Assembly (NCBI RefSeq): GCF_030209575.1
Contig: NZ_JARVRS010000001.1
Location: 1,426,001-1,490,000, forward strand
Reading direction: 5' to 3'
Length of the DNA stretch: 64,000 nt
DNA from: Leifsonia sp. fls2-241-R2A-40a
GTDB lineage: Bacteria > Actinomycetota > Actinomycetes > Actinomycetales > Microbacteriaceae
Position numbers and translations under genes: made by a program. The notes under the pieces were generated by a model. The model worked only from the letters and a program-made list of their open reading frames with translations. It ran no database searches and was not told where the DNA came from. Below, one piece after another: positions 50,369 to 58,957 of this stretch (position 1 is its first letter; every line of letters starts with the position of its first letter).

Positions 50369-50959
50369 ATGGGTCGGCAGACAGATCTCGCCTTCCAGCG
50401 AGAGGACGAGGTGATTCCGCCATCGCTGCGGCTGGCGCGCGACTTCGTCAACACGGTCGAGTACCAGGAGGACGAGGAGGGCTGGGAGCAGCCGTCCGAC
50501 CTGGTGCAATGGCTTCGCGCCCGCGGGCTGGTGGACGATCGGACCCGCCAAGCCGACGCCGCCGATCTCGAACTGGCGAAGACCGTACGGGAGGGCCTGC
50601 GCAGCGTGCTCGCCATGCACGCCGGTCACGACGCCGACCCGGCAGCGCTCGGCCGGCTGGACGATGCGCTCGCCGAGCTGCCCGTCCGGGTGTCGTTCGC
50701 AGCGTCGTCCGAGTTCGCGCTGGCTCCCGTCGAAGGTGCCGGGGTGCGCGGGGCGCTGGCCGCCATCCTGGATGCGGTGCGCGCCTCCCGCGAGGACGGC
50801 AGCTGGTCGCGCCTCAAGGTGTGCGACCGCGTGACCTGCCGCTGGGCGTACTACGACTACTCGAAGAACCGCTCGAGCCGCTGGTGCACGATGGCGGGCT
50901 GCGGCAACGCCGTCAAGATGCAGAAGGCGCACTCCCGCAGAACCGCCACGACGTCCTGA
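50369..50959 (+). CDS. CGNR zinc-finger regulator with ABATE domain
   Basis: 196 residues. The ABATE-like N-terminal domain (LRLARDFVNTVEYQEDEEGW onwards) is followed by a C-terminal zinc ribbon: CDRVTCRWAYYDYSKNRSSR then WCTMAGCGNAVKMQKAHSRR. The final CGNR motif reads CGNA, so its Arg is replaced by Ala while the four Cys are intact. The family is thought to regulate transcription, probably in stress response. Likely leaderless. Confidence 0.9.
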   Translation: MGRQTDLAFQREDEVIPPSLRLARDFVNTVEYQEDEEGWEQPSDLVQWLRARGLVDDRTRQADAADLELAKTVREGLRSVLAMHAGHDADPAALGRLDDALAELPVRVSFAASSEFALAPVEGAGVRGALAAILDAVRASREDGSWSRLKVCDRVTCRWAYYDYSKNRSSRWCTMAGCGNAVKMQKAHSRRTATTS

Positions 50960-50988
50960 CCCCGTCGTGGGGCGGGCGCATCACCTAC

Positions 50989-51038
50989 TTGTCACAACAC
51001 GCCGCCCGACCCACCTCCACGACGGCGTGTTGCGTCAA
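50989..51038. terminator. Long inverted repeat between convergent genes
   Basis: TTGTCACAACACGCCG pairs with CGGCGTGTTGCGTCAA (14 of 16 positions) around an 18-base loop. It lies between the CGNR gene and the convergent ABC permease gene, so it could stop transcription from both sides, or be another palindromic repeat family. Confidence 0.6.
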
Positions 51039-51061
51039 CCAGACGCCGCGCGCGCAGCGCG

Positions 51062-52633
51062 CTAGCCGTCCTTGCGCAGCTGCTGCAGCAGCTCGGGCGC
51101 GCGCGCGTCCAGCACGCGGCCGCCCACCCGCACTCCGACCGCGACCAGCACCGCGCCGAGCAGGACGCCCGTGGCGAGGCCGATCCAGCCCCACGACGCG
51201 TCACGGGTGACGAGCGAAACGACGAACAGCGCGATCTCGGGCAGGCACAGCACGGCGATGATGCCCCACGCGGCGAAGGTCGGTCCGAGAAGCGAGATGT
51301 TCGAGCCCGGACGCGAGCGGAAGGGGTTGTCGCCCGGTTCCGGCACAGGGAACACCAACCGCGCCGAGGTGACCGAGCACACGGCGACGCCGCTCAGCAG
51401 CATCCCGAGCGAGAGGCCGAGCAGTCCGGGGGCGGGCGTCCAGTCGCGCTGGAAGGCGGCCGAACCGACGCCGACGAGGAGGACCGCGGGAACGGCGAAC
51501 GTCAGCAGCGCCGACGCGCGGCCCCAGCGGTCGGCGCGCCCGGGGACGGCCTTCGAGACGTGGAGCGCGAAGGCGGTCGAGTCGTAGGAGACGTCCGCGA
51601 TCATCCCGATGCCGAGCGCGAACGCCACGACCGGTGCCGCGGCGAAGATGTAGCCGGTCGAGTGGTTGAGGCTCGCGTAGAACAGCATCACCGCGGGGAG
51701 CAGCGGGATGACGAGGAGTTGGCGCAGGTAGCGCGGGTCCCGGAACCAGTAGGTCAGGCAGCGTGCCGCGATCGCGCCGGCCGGGGTCGCGGGCAGCACG
51801 CCGAACAGTCCTGACTTGCCGGGAGCCCGCACCCGCGACGACGCGCGCGCGGGAGTGACCAGCGATCGCGCGAGAGCCCAGCGCCACACCGCCCACAGCA
51901 CCGCGAACGTCGCCAGCGCGATCAGCAGCCGGAGCGCGGCACCGAGCGGATCGCCCGCGGCGACTGCCCCCGGGACGGCCCACACCGCTCCCAGCGGCGA
52001 CCACCCCAGCCCTGCCGCGACCGCGGGCAGGGCATCCGCCGACGACCGCAGCCCGCTGGTGATGCCCAGGATGATGGGGCCGGCGAGGATCAGGGGGATG
52101 AGGATGAGCAGCCCGCTCGCCTCCCGGAACCGGCGGCCCGATGCCAGTCCACTCGCCACCGATGTCACGGCGCGGGACACGACGATGCAGGTCGCCGCGC
52201 CGAGCACTCCCATGACGAGTGCGATGAGCGCGACCCCGGGGGAGTGCAGCCACGGGAGCGACGTCCCGAGCGAGGCGATCGTGGTCGCGGCGCCCGCCAC
52301 ACCGACGGCGCCGCTGAGCAGCATCCCGAGCATCAGGGGCCGCAGCGCGATGGGGTACACGGCGAGGTGGCCCGGGTCGAGGGTCTGCTCGACACCCGAC
52401 AGGAGCAGCGGGAACACCGCCCAGCCGAGCACGGCCGCGGAACCCGCGAGCACGACCGCGGTGGTCGCCACTTCGGCGGGTGCGAACGACAGCCCGACGA
52501 GTCCACCCAGAACGACGAGCAGTCCCCCCGCGCCGTAGATCGCGCCGATGATGACGGCGACCAGCTGGCTCGTGCTCCGGCGGAACGAGTTGCGCAGGAC
52601 GAGCAGCCGCAGCCTTACGAGTGTCGCAACCAC
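51062..52633 (-). CDS. ABC exporter membrane protein
   Basis: 523 residues, about ten to twelve membrane segments, with no ATPase domain. It starts VATLVRLRLLVLRNSFRRST at a GTG 19 bases inside the ATPase gene, so the two are coupled. Pattern typical of actinobacterial ABC-2-like exporters. The substrate cannot be told. A KSGLFGVLPATPAGAIAARC cytoplasmic loop separates the two halves of the protein. Confidence 0.85.
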   Translation of the reverse strand: MVATLVRLRLLVLRNSFRRSTSQLVAVIIGAIYGAGGLLVVLGGLVGLSFAPAEVATTAVVLAGSAAVLGWAVFPLLLSGVEQTLDPGHLAVYPIALRPLMLGMLLSGAVGVAGAATTIASLGTSLPWLHSPGVALIALVMGVLGAATCIVVSRAVTSVASGLASGRRFREASGLLILIPLILAGPIILGITSGLRSSADALPAVAAGLGWSPLGAVWAVPGAVAAGDPLGAALRLLIALATFAVLWAVWRWALARSLVTPARASSRVRAPGKSGLFGVLPATPAGAIAARCLTYWFRDPRYLRQLLVIPLLPAVMLFYASLNHSTGYIFAAAPVVAFALGIGMIADVSYDSTAFALHVSKAVPGRADRWGRASALLTFAVPAVLLVGVGSAAFQRDWTPAPGLLGLSLGMLLSGVAVCSVTSARLVFPVPEPGDNPFRSRPGSNISLLGPTFAAWGIIAVLCLPEIALFVVSLVTRDASWGWIGLATGVLLGAVLVAVGVRVGGRVLDARAPELLQQLRKDG

Positions 52634-53388
52634 TCCGGCCCCTCCCCGACGCGCCGGCCGCCGACGAGTTCGACGAAACGGTCCTCCAGCGTGGATCCGG
52701 CCCGCACGTCGTCCACGGAGCCCGCGACGACCACCCGCCCGGCCGTGATCACGGCGACGTGGTCGCACATCCGCTCGACCAGGTCCATGACGTGTGACGA
52801 CACGATGACCGTGCCGCCCCCGTCCACATACGTTCGGAGGATGTCGCGGATGTTCGCAGCCGAGACCGGATCGACGGACTCGAACGGCTCGTCGAGCACC
52901 AGCACGCGCGGGGCGTGCACCATCGCCGCCGCCAGCGCGATCTTCTTCGTCATGCCCGCCGAATAGTCGACCACGAGGGTGCCGCCGGCGGACTCCAGGT
53001 CGAGCAGCTGCAGCAGGTCGTGCGTGCGCTGCTGGGCGGTCGGCCGGTCCATGCCGCTGAGCAGGCCGGCGTACTCGACGAGCTGCTGGCCGGTGAGGCG
53101 GTCGAACAGGCGCACGCCGTCCGAGAGGACGCCGACCATCGCCTTCGCGACCAGCGGCTGCCGCCACATGTCGACACCGTGGATGAGCACCTCGCCGGAG
53201 TCCGGCCGCAGCAGTCCCGTCGCCATGCTCAGCGTCGTCGTCTTGCCGGCGCCGTTGGGACCGACCAATCCGTAGAAGCTGCCCGAGGGCACATCCAGGT
53301 CGATCCCGTCGACCGCGATCTTCTGACCGAACCGCTTGTGCAGTCCCCGGACCCTGACCGCCAGCCCGTCGTCCTCGGCCACGCGCAC
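52615..53388 (-). CDS. ABC transporter ATPase
   Basis: 257 residues from GTG 53388 (in-frame sequence continues open to 53622 without family similarity). Walker A LVGPNGAGKTTTLSMATGLL, Walker B RVLVLDEPFESVDP, and H-loop VIVSSHVMD are intact. The signature region reads DYSAGMTKKIALAAAM, i.e. YSAGM in place of LSGGQ, as in several ABC-2 exporters. Works with the membrane protein encoded directly downstream. Confidence 0.92.
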   Translation of the reverse strand: MRVAEDDGLAVRVRGLHKRFGQKIAVDGIDLDVPSGSFYGLVGPNGAGKTTTLSMATGLLRPDSGEVLIHGVDMWRQPLVAKAMVGVLSDGVRLFDRLTGQQLVEYAGLLSGMDRPTAQQRTHDLLQLLDLESAGGTLVVDYSAGMTKKIALAAAMVHAPRVLVLDEPFESVDPVSAANIRDILRTYVDGGGTVIVSSHVMDLVERMCDHVAVITAGRVVVAGSVDDVRAGSTLEDRFVELVGGRRVGEGPEWLRHS

Positions 53389-53673
53389 CCCCTCACGTTC
53401 TCGGGTCGTGCGCACGTCGCGCGACTCGTGGGACCACCCTATCGACGGCCGCGATCGGGGCTCCGCGGGGTACGGCCGATCCGACAGGATCCCGGCACGG
53501 ACAGGGGCGGCGCGCCGTGCGCCCCTGGTCGCATCCAGCGCACCGCCCGTGTCGTCGGCGGGGGAGGGACCGCCCGCCGGAGCTTCATCCGGAGCGGGTC
53601 GGCGTCCGGATGGGTAGATCACCCCCTTTTGAGGGGTCTCCCAGGTTGGCGAAGCTTCGTGTCCGAGTTCCGA
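53389..53673. other. Intergenic stretch before the sugar-binding protein gene
   Basis: Between the ATPase start and the first LacI site no gene is convincing. The stretch is the divergent promoter area: the left part would hold the ABC exporter promoter, and the right part becomes less G/C rich. The next features are the two LacI sites and a promoter for the binding protein. Confidence 0.5.
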
Positions 53674-53691
53674 TGTGGCATCGATGCCATA
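53674..53691. promoter_or_regulatory. LacI-type operator, upstream site of the binding-protein gene
   Basis: TGTGGCATCGATGCCATA contains the perfect 12-bp palindrome GGCATCGATGCC. It lies 134 bases upstream of the second site, so DNA looping between the two is possible. Confidence 0.75.
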
Positions 53692-53773
53692 CGGTACCCA
53701 CCCTTGAGGGAAGGCCCGTTCGAGCGTAAGAAACGATCAAGTAACGAAAACCGGCTCTCCGTGCCGGGTCCCC

Positions 53774-53803
53774 TTGTGAAGTGCCACACCGCTGCATTAG
53801 CGT
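53774..53803 (+). promoter_or_regulatory. Promoter of the sugar-binding protein gene
   Basis: -35 TTGTGA (53774-53779), 18-bp spacer, -10 TAGCGT (53798-53803). The downstream LacI site begins four bases later, the same layout as at the ROK operon. Confidence 0.5.
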
Positions 53804-53807
53804 TCGA

Positions 53808-53825
53808 TGTGGGAAGGTTTCCATA
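53808..53825. promoter_or_regulatory. LacI-type operator, downstream site of the binding-protein gene
   Basis: TGTGGGAAGGTTTCCATA fits the consensus with one change in the central CG. It covers the expected transcription start. Confidence 0.7.
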
Positions 53826-53914
53826 CTGCCGCTGTCAGACCCCGGCAGTGGGGGATCCCGTACCTCTTCGCACGGGCGACGACGCCCGCTGCGACACCAC
53901 TGAAGGGAAATCAG

Positions 53915-55285
53915 ATGAACAAGAGGCACACCGCCCTCGCCGCGATGGCAATCACCGCGTCGGTGGCGCTCCTCGCCGGTTGCAGCTCCAGCGGCGGCAG
54001 CTCGTCCGGCGGGGACTTCTCGAAGGACGCCAAGGGCAACCTGAATGCCTGGGGCTTCGACAACGCCGACGAGGTCGGCACCTCGCGCATCAACTACGCC
54101 AAGGACCAGCTCAAGGGCGTCACCATCAAGATCGACCAGACCCCGTTCGACGCGCAGAAGTTCACCACCCGCGTCGCCGGCGGCAACGTCCCCGACGTCG
54201 TGCAGATGGATCGCCAGTTCGTCGCGACCTACGCGGCGCAGGGCCTCATCCAGCCGCTCGACCAGTGCTACTCGGTCCACAACGTCGACCCGAAGAAGAA
54301 CTACTACGGCTCCGTCGTCGACGACATCACGTACAAGAGCAAGATCTACGCCGTGCCGCAGTTCTACCAGCCGCCGGCGATCATCACGAACGAGCGCGTC
54401 ATGAAGGCTGCTGGCGTGACGGATGCGGACATCGACACCTCCAAGCCCGATACCCTCGTCGCCGCAGTGAAGAAGATGTACAAAGCCTCCGGCGGCAACC
54501 CGAGCGTGCTCGGCTTCGACCCGCAGGCCAGCGGCCAGGCCGGACTGTGGCTCCTCGCCAACGGCGGCCAGGTCATCGGCAGCGACGGCAAGCCGACGCT
54601 CGACGACCCGAAGAACGAGAAGGGCCTCGAGGTCCTCAAGCAGATCACCGACGCTCAGGGCGGCTACGCCAAGATGAAGAGCTTCACCGACGCGTTCGAC
54701 TTCTTCGGCGAGAACAACCAGTACGTCAAGGACCAGGTCGGCGCTGAGGTCAACGCCCAGTGGTACGTCAACGTGCTGACGCCGTTCGTCGACAAGGTGG
54801 ACATCGGTGCGGTCCCGTTCAAGGACAGCTCCGGCCAGCCCTTCACCGTCGCCTCGGGCACGTCGTTCGTCATCCCGACCGGCGCCAAGAACAAAGACGC
54901 CGCGTGCGCCTGGGCGCTCAACCTGACCAGCCTGCAGGCGTGGGAGGCTGCGGGCGCGGCCCGTGCGGAGACCATCAAGAAGACCCCGGGCGCCATCAAC
55001 ACGGGCCTCTTCACCGGTTCCCCCGAGGCGGACAAGACGCTCCGTGAGAAGTACGTGAAGCCGTCCGGCAACGCGGGCTTCGACAAGGCGATCGCGACCT
55101 ACTACGACGTCGTCGGAAGCGGCAAGTCGTTCGGTGCGTCGCCCGCCGGCCAGCAGATCCAGACCGAGCTGCAGAACGCCATCCAGAAGTACCTTCTGGG
55201 CAACGCGTCGGCCAGCGAGGCCCTCAAGGCCGCCCAGACGGCAGCCATGAAGGCCTACGACCAGGCCACCAAGAGCAGCAAGTAA
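53915..55285 (+). CDS. ABC sugar-transporter substrate-binding lipoprotein
   Basis: 456 residues. Signal peptide MNKRHTALAAMAITASVALL and lipobox LLAGC, with a Ser/Gly linker after the Cys, mark a membrane-anchored lipoprotein. The body is a type I sugar-binding fold: GGNVPDVVQMDRQFVATYAA, KIYAVPQFYQPPAIITN, GTSFVIPTGAKNKDAACAWA. Ribosome site GAAGGGAAATC before the ATG. With the two permeases at 57015-58957 it forms a CUT1-type importer; no ATPase is encoded nearby, so a shared MsiK-like ATPase elsewhere is likely. Repressed by LacI, judging from two operators. Confidence 0.95.
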   Translation: MNKRHTALAAMAITASVALLAGCSSSGGSSSGGDFSKDAKGNLNAWGFDNADEVGTSRINYAKDQLKGVTIKIDQTPFDAQKFTTRVAGGNVPDVVQMDRQFVATYAAQGLIQPLDQCYSVHNVDPKKNYYGSVVDDITYKSKIYAVPQFYQPPAIITNERVMKAAGVTDADIDTSKPDTLVAAVKKMYKASGGNPSVLGFDPQASGQAGLWLLANGGQVIGSDGKPTLDDPKNEKGLEVLKQITDAQGGYAKMKSFTDAFDFFGENNQYVKDQVGAEVNAQWYVNVLTPFVDKVDIGAVPFKDSSGQPFTVASGTSFVIPTGAKNKDAACAWALNLTSLQAWEAAGAARAETIKKTPGAINTGLFTGSPEADKTLREKYVKPSGNAGFDKAIATYYDVVGSGKSFGASPAGQQIQTELQNAIQKYLLGNASASEALKAAQTAAMKAYDQATKSSK

Positions 55286-55298
55286 CGCCGCTCGCGCC

Positions 55299-55328
55299 AG
55301 GGGCGGTCTCCTCCCGGAGGCCGCCCCT
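55299..55328 (+). terminator. Hairpin terminator of the binding-protein gene
   Basis: AGGGGCGGTCTCC pairs with GGAGGCCGCCCCT around loop TCCC, with one T-G pair, and TTT follows. It starts 13 bases after the stop codon. Confidence 0.85.
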
Positions 55329-55362
55329 TTCGCGTCCCCGCGCCGCGCCCGCTGTCCTTGCG

Positions 55363-55416
55363 AGGTGCTCGCAGTTGCACCCGACACGCCGTCGGCCCAC
55401 GCACCTACGAGCACCT
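55363..55416. repeat. 54-bp palindromic repeat, family II
   Basis: AGGTGCTCG at one end and CGAGCACCT at the other; symmetry extends to GCG/CGC outside. The internal block TTGCACCCGACACGCCGT is nearly the same as in the copy that starts at 55462, 99 bases further on. Confidence 0.85.
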
Positions 55417-55461
55417 CGCGCCCCGACGCGCCTCGAGCCCGCCTCCCGCCGCGTGCTCGTC

Positions 55462-55515
55462 AGGTGCTCGCTCTTGCACTCGACACGCCGTCCGCACGCG
55501 CATCTACGAGCACCT
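55462..55515. repeat. 54-bp palindromic repeat, family II
   Basis: Second copy in the same intergenic region: AGGTGCTCG ... CGAGCACCT with internal TTGCACTCGACACGCCGT. Same orientation and length as the copy at 55363. Confidence 0.85.
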
Positions 55516-55533
55516 CGCGCGGTGGTGCGGCTT

Positions 55534-55588
55534 GAGTGGTGACTTGATGTCGCAATTCGACGCCGATTGGGGCATCTAGTCACCACTC
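55534..55588. repeat. 55-bp palindromic repeat, family I, intergenic copy
   Basis: GAGTGGTGAC at the left and GTCACCACTC at the right form perfect 10-bp inverted ends. The internal TTGATGTCGCAATTCGACGC matches the other copies. It lies beside two family II copies between the convergent binding-protein and MFS genes; the region 55286-55607 holds no gene. Confidence 0.9.
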
Positions 55589-55607
55589 GATCGGCGCGCG
55601 CGCGGCG

Positions 55608-56885
55608 TCAGGCCGCCGGCGGCGCCGGAACGACCGCCGACTCGGGGAGGTCCGCCACCTCGCGCGCGCCGCGTAGCGCGCGCCACAGCACCACGGGGCA
55701 CGCCAGCAGCAGCACCCCGGCCACGACCAGCGTCCAGCGCGCGCCGATCGCGTTCCCCAGCAGGCCGCCGACGATCGCGCCGACGGGGAACAGCCCCATC
55801 ACGACGACCTGCATCGTCGCGTTGACCCTCCCGAGGACGCGGTCGGGGCACAGTTGCTGCCGGACGCTGACCTGCGTGATCGCGTAGACGATCTGCCCGA
55901 ACTCTCCCGCGGCGATCCCGAGCACGATCAGCAGCGTCCACCATCCCGGCTGGGCGAAGGCCCCGAGCAGCGACAGCGGGGCGGTCACCGCGAGCGACAG
56001 CCACACGATGCGGACCGACCCGACCGCCCGCGACAGCCGGGTCGTGAAGGCCGCGCCCACCATCACGGTGATCGATCCGGCCGCGATGACGACGCCGATG
56101 AGCGCCGGGCTCAGGCCGAGGGTCCGGGAGAGGAACACCACGTTCACCGCTGACGCGATTGCGAACGAGAAGTTGCTCAGCGCGCTCGCGAGCGCCGTCG
56201 CGCGCAGGATGCGCGAGCGGAAGACGAAGCCGAGCCCTTCGGCGATCTCCGTACGCATCCGTCGCCGGTGCTCGGGCGCGGGATGCGCATCCTCCCGCGC
56301 CCGGATCCCGGCCAGGCAGAGCGCCGACACGGCGAACGTGCCGGCCTGCACCAGCAGGACCGCCGCCGCCCCGATGAGCGACACCAGCACGCCGCCGAGC
56401 GCAGGCCCGGCCACCTGGCCGGAGGCGCGCACGAACTCCAGGGACGAGTTGCCGGCGAGCACCCGGTCCCGGCCGATGACCGACGGAAGGTAGCTGCGAT
56501 ACCCGACGTCGAAGAACACGCGGGCGACCCCCGCGAGCAGCGAGACGACGAGCAGCTGCCCCATCGACAGCAGCCCGAACACCGCGGCGAGAGGGATGGT
56601 CGCCATCAGGAGAGCGCGCACGACGTCGCTGGCGATCAGCAGCGGCTGCCGGCGCATCCGGTCCACCCACGCGCCGGCGGGCAGGCCCAGCACGGCGAAG
56701 GCGACGGTGGATGCGGCGCCGAGCATCCCGACGTCGAACGGCGTCGCGTGCAGCGTCACGACGGCGAGCAGCGGCAGGGCGACCGCGGAAACCTGCGCAC
56801 CCAGCTGACTCGTGGTCTGACCGGCCAGCAGCAGCCGGAAGTCGCGGGACGCGAACAGGGAGGGGGAGGGAGAGGGGGATGTCAC
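55608..56885 (-). CDS. MFS transporter
   Basis: 425 residues, about 12 membrane segments. LFASRDFRLLLAGQTTSQLG is the start typical of MFS_3/enterobactin-exporter-like proteins, and motif A-like AGAWVDRMRRQPL follows helix 2. Probably exports a small molecule. GTG start. It interrupts the sugar importer (binding protein on its left, permeases on its right) and has no LacI site of its own, so it may have been inserted into a formerly continuous locus. Confidence 0.88.
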   Translation of the reverse strand: MTSPSPSPSLFASRDFRLLLAGQTTSQLGAQVSAVALPLLAVVTLHATPFDVGMLGAASTVAFAVLGLPAGAWVDRMRRQPLLIASDVVRALLMATIPLAAVFGLLSMGQLLVVSLLAGVARVFFDVGYRSYLPSVIGRDRVLAGNSSLEFVRASGQVAGPALGGVLVSLIGAAAVLLVQAGTFAVSALCLAGIRAREDAHPAPEHRRRMRTEIAEGLGFVFRSRILRATALASALSNFSFAIASAVNVVFLSRTLGLSPALIGVVIAAGSITVMVGAAFTTRLSRAVGSVRIVWLSLAVTAPLSLLGAFAQPGWWTLLIVLGIAAGEFGQIVYAITQVSVRQQLCPDRVLGRVNATMQVVVMGLFPVGAIVGGLLGNAIGARWTLVVAGVLLLACPVVLWRALRGAREVADLPESAVVPAPPAA

Positions 56886-56967
56886 GACGTGCCTTTCGAA
56901 TCCGGAACAGGTGGTCCTCCCACCCGCCGGCTCGATCCGAGAATCGTCGCTAGGGGGGTTAAACGTT

Positions 56968-57003
56968 ACCGGGCGCGGTGGACCGTGTCCATCCGCGCCC
57001 GGT
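56968..57003 (-). terminator. Hairpin terminator of the permease operon
   Basis: ACCGGGCGCGG pairs perfectly with CCGCGCCCGGT (11 bp), and inside it TGGAC pairs with GTCCA, giving a long stem just after the permease stop on the minus strand. Confidence 0.8.
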
Positions 57004-57014
57004 GTCCGGGATGA

Positions 57015-57989
57015 TCAGCCCTTCCGGCCCTGCGTCGCCACCCCTTCGATGAAGTACCGCTGGCCGAAGCCGAACAGCAGCAGCATGGGCAGCGTCACGA
57101 TGAGCGCGGCCACCATGACGAACTGGTAGTCGCCGTGCCCGCCGTTGGTCGGACTGAACGTGGTCATCGCGTACGAGATGCCGAGCGGGACCGTGAAGCC
57201 GTCCACGCCTCCCGCGTTCAGGTAGATCAGCGCCGCCTGCAGGTTGTTCCAGCTGGCCTGGAACTCGAACAGGAAGATGATGATGAACGACGGGACGCTG
57301 AGCGGCATCGCGATCCGGGTGAACAGCTTCCAGTAGCTGGCGCCGTCGAGGCGTGCGGCCTCGAACAGCTCACGCGGCAGCCCCATGAAGAACTGCCGCT
57401 GCAAGAAGATGTAGAACGCCGACCCGAACAGGTTCATGCCGAACAGCGGGATCCACGTGCCGATCAGTCCCAGGTTCTTCCAGATCAGGTACTGCGGGAC
57501 CATCGTGACCGCGCCCGGCAGCATCATGGTCGCCAGCACCAGTCCGAACAGCAGCGTGCGGCCGGGGAACTTGAAGTACGCGAACCCGAACGCGACCACC
57601 GAGCTCGAGATGGCCACGAGCCCTGCGGCGAGCAGCGCGATGATGACGCTGTTGCCGATCCACGAGAGCAGCGGGAGCTGATTCCAGACCTCGACGTAGT
57701 TCTGCGGCGTGAACGTCTTGGGCCACAGCGAGTTGTCGAACACCTCCTCGCGCGGCTTGAGACTCGCGGCGAGCAGCCAGGCGAACGGGTAGAGGAACAG
57801 CAGGGCGAACCCGATGGCGACGATCCACAGGAGCGTCTTGCCGACGATCGACTTGGGCTTGTACCAGCGGCTGCCGACGGGCTTGTCGCCGCGGCCGTTG
57901 GGGGTGCTGCCCTGGAGCTGCGCCGCCTCCAGTTCGGAGGCGAGCGGGGCCAGAGCCGCGGCAGCAGTGGACTGGGTCGCGGACGACAT
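57015..57989 (-). CDS. ABC sugar permease, MalG/inner-membrane component type
   Basis: 324 residues: a ~45-residue N-terminal tail, then six membrane segments. The ATPase-contact EAA loop is ELFEAARLDGASYWKLFTRI followed by AMPLSVPSF. SLKPREEVFDNSLWP after helix 1 is typical of the MalG branch. The stop codon of the MalF-type gene overlaps this ATG by one base (TGATG). Second permease of the CUT1 importer. Confidence 0.95.
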   Translation of the reverse strand: MSSATQSTAAAALAPLASELEAAQLQGSTPNGRGDKPVGSRWYKPKSIVGKTLLWIVAIGFALLFLYPFAWLLAASLKPREEVFDNSLWPKTFTPQNYVEVWNQLPLLSWIGNSVIIALLAAGLVAISSSVVAFGFAYFKFPGRTLLFGLVLATMMLPGAVTMVPQYLIWKNLGLIGTWIPLFGMNLFGSAFYIFLQRQFFMGLPRELFEAARLDGASYWKLFTRIAMPLSVPSFIIIFLFEFQASWNNLQAALIYLNAGGVDGFTVPLGISYAMTTFSPTNGGHGDYQFVMVAALIVTLPMLLLFGFGQRYFIEGVATQGRKG

Positions 57990-58957
57990 CACTTGTCTCC
58001 TTCGTAGTAGACGAGGCGGTTGCTGACCTTCACCTGGATGAGCGTGATGAGCAGGATGATCACGAACAGCAGCCAGGCCATTGCCGCAGCGAAGCCGAAG
58101 TTGAACTGGCGGAAGGCCTGCTGGAAGAGGTACACCCCGTAGAACAGCGATGAGTCGGGCGACGCGTTCGTCTGATCTCGCCAGAACAGCAGGTAGGCCT
58201 GATCGAACACCTGCAGCGCCGCGATCGTCAGCACGACGACGTTGAAGAAGATCGCCGGCGAGATCATCGGGATCGTGATGGTGAAGAACTTGCGGATGGG
58301 TCCAGCGCCGTCGAGCGACGCGACCTCGTAGAGGTCCTGGGGGACGTTCTTGAGCGCCGCGAGGAAGATCACCATCGTGCCGCTGACGCCCCACAGGGTC
58401 ATCAGGACGATCGACGGCTTCACCCAGTTCGGGTCGATCAGCCACTGCGGACCCTCGATGCCGAAGATGGCGAGGAACCGGTTGATCGCGCCCGTGTTGC
58501 CGTTCAGCAGCAGCAGGAAGATGGATGCGGTCGCCACGGCCGGTGTCATCTTGGGCAGGTAGTAGAGGGTGCGGAACACGCCGGCGCCGCGTCCAACCCA
58601 GTTGAGGAGGAGGGCGAGGAGCAGCGCGAAGATGATCTCCAGCGGAACGGCCATGACGGCGTAGAAGAGTGTGTTGCCGAGCGAGAGCGCGACCTTCGGG
58701 TCGTTGAAGAGCTCGGCGTAGTTGTCCACTCCGGCCGGGGTCGAGCTGTTGGTGGCCAGGTTGTAGTTGCTGAACGAGATGAAGAGGCTGTACAGCATCG
58801 CACCCAGCGTGAACACCAGGAAGCCGATGATCCACGGGCTGATGAAGAGGTAGCCCGCGATCGCTTCACGCCGGTTGTACTTGGTGCCCCGCTTCTTGGC
58901 GGGCTTGCGGTCGTCCGCTCGGGTTTTGCTGCGTGACGCATCTGTGAGGACGGCCAT
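57989..58957 (-). CDS. ABC sugar permease, MalF type
   Basis: 322 residues with a basic N-terminus (SKTRADDRKPAKKRGTKYNR) and six membrane segments. The EAA loop is DLYEVASLDGAGPIRKFFTI then TIPMISPAIFF. The ATG at 58957 has a GGGAGG ribosome site nine bases upstream and is preferred to the GTG at 58960. The same ATG overlaps the stop of a 14-codon upstream reading frame. First gene of the permease operon under LacI-type control. Confidence 0.95.
   Translation of the reverse strand: MAVLTDASRSKTRADDRKPAKKRGTKYNRREAIAGYLFISPWIIGFLVFTLGAMLYSLFISFSNYNLATNSSTPAGVDNYAELFNDPKVALSLGNTLFYAVMAVPLEIIFALLLALLLNWVGRGAGVFRTLYYLPKMTPAVATASIFLLLLNGNTGAINRFLAIFGIEGPQWLIDPNWVKPSIVLMTLWGVSGTMVIFLAALKNVPQDLYEVASLDGAGPIRKFFTITIPMISPAIFFNVVVLTIAALQVFDQAYLLFWRDQTNASPDSSLFYGVYLFQQAFRQFNFGFAAAMAWLLFVIILLITLIQVKVSNRLVYYEGDK

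Noticed and set aside
53389-53622. N-terminal extension of the ABC ATPase to a start at 53622
   Set aside because: The frame is open but the added residues show no family similarity, and the GTG at 53388 gives a normal-length protein.
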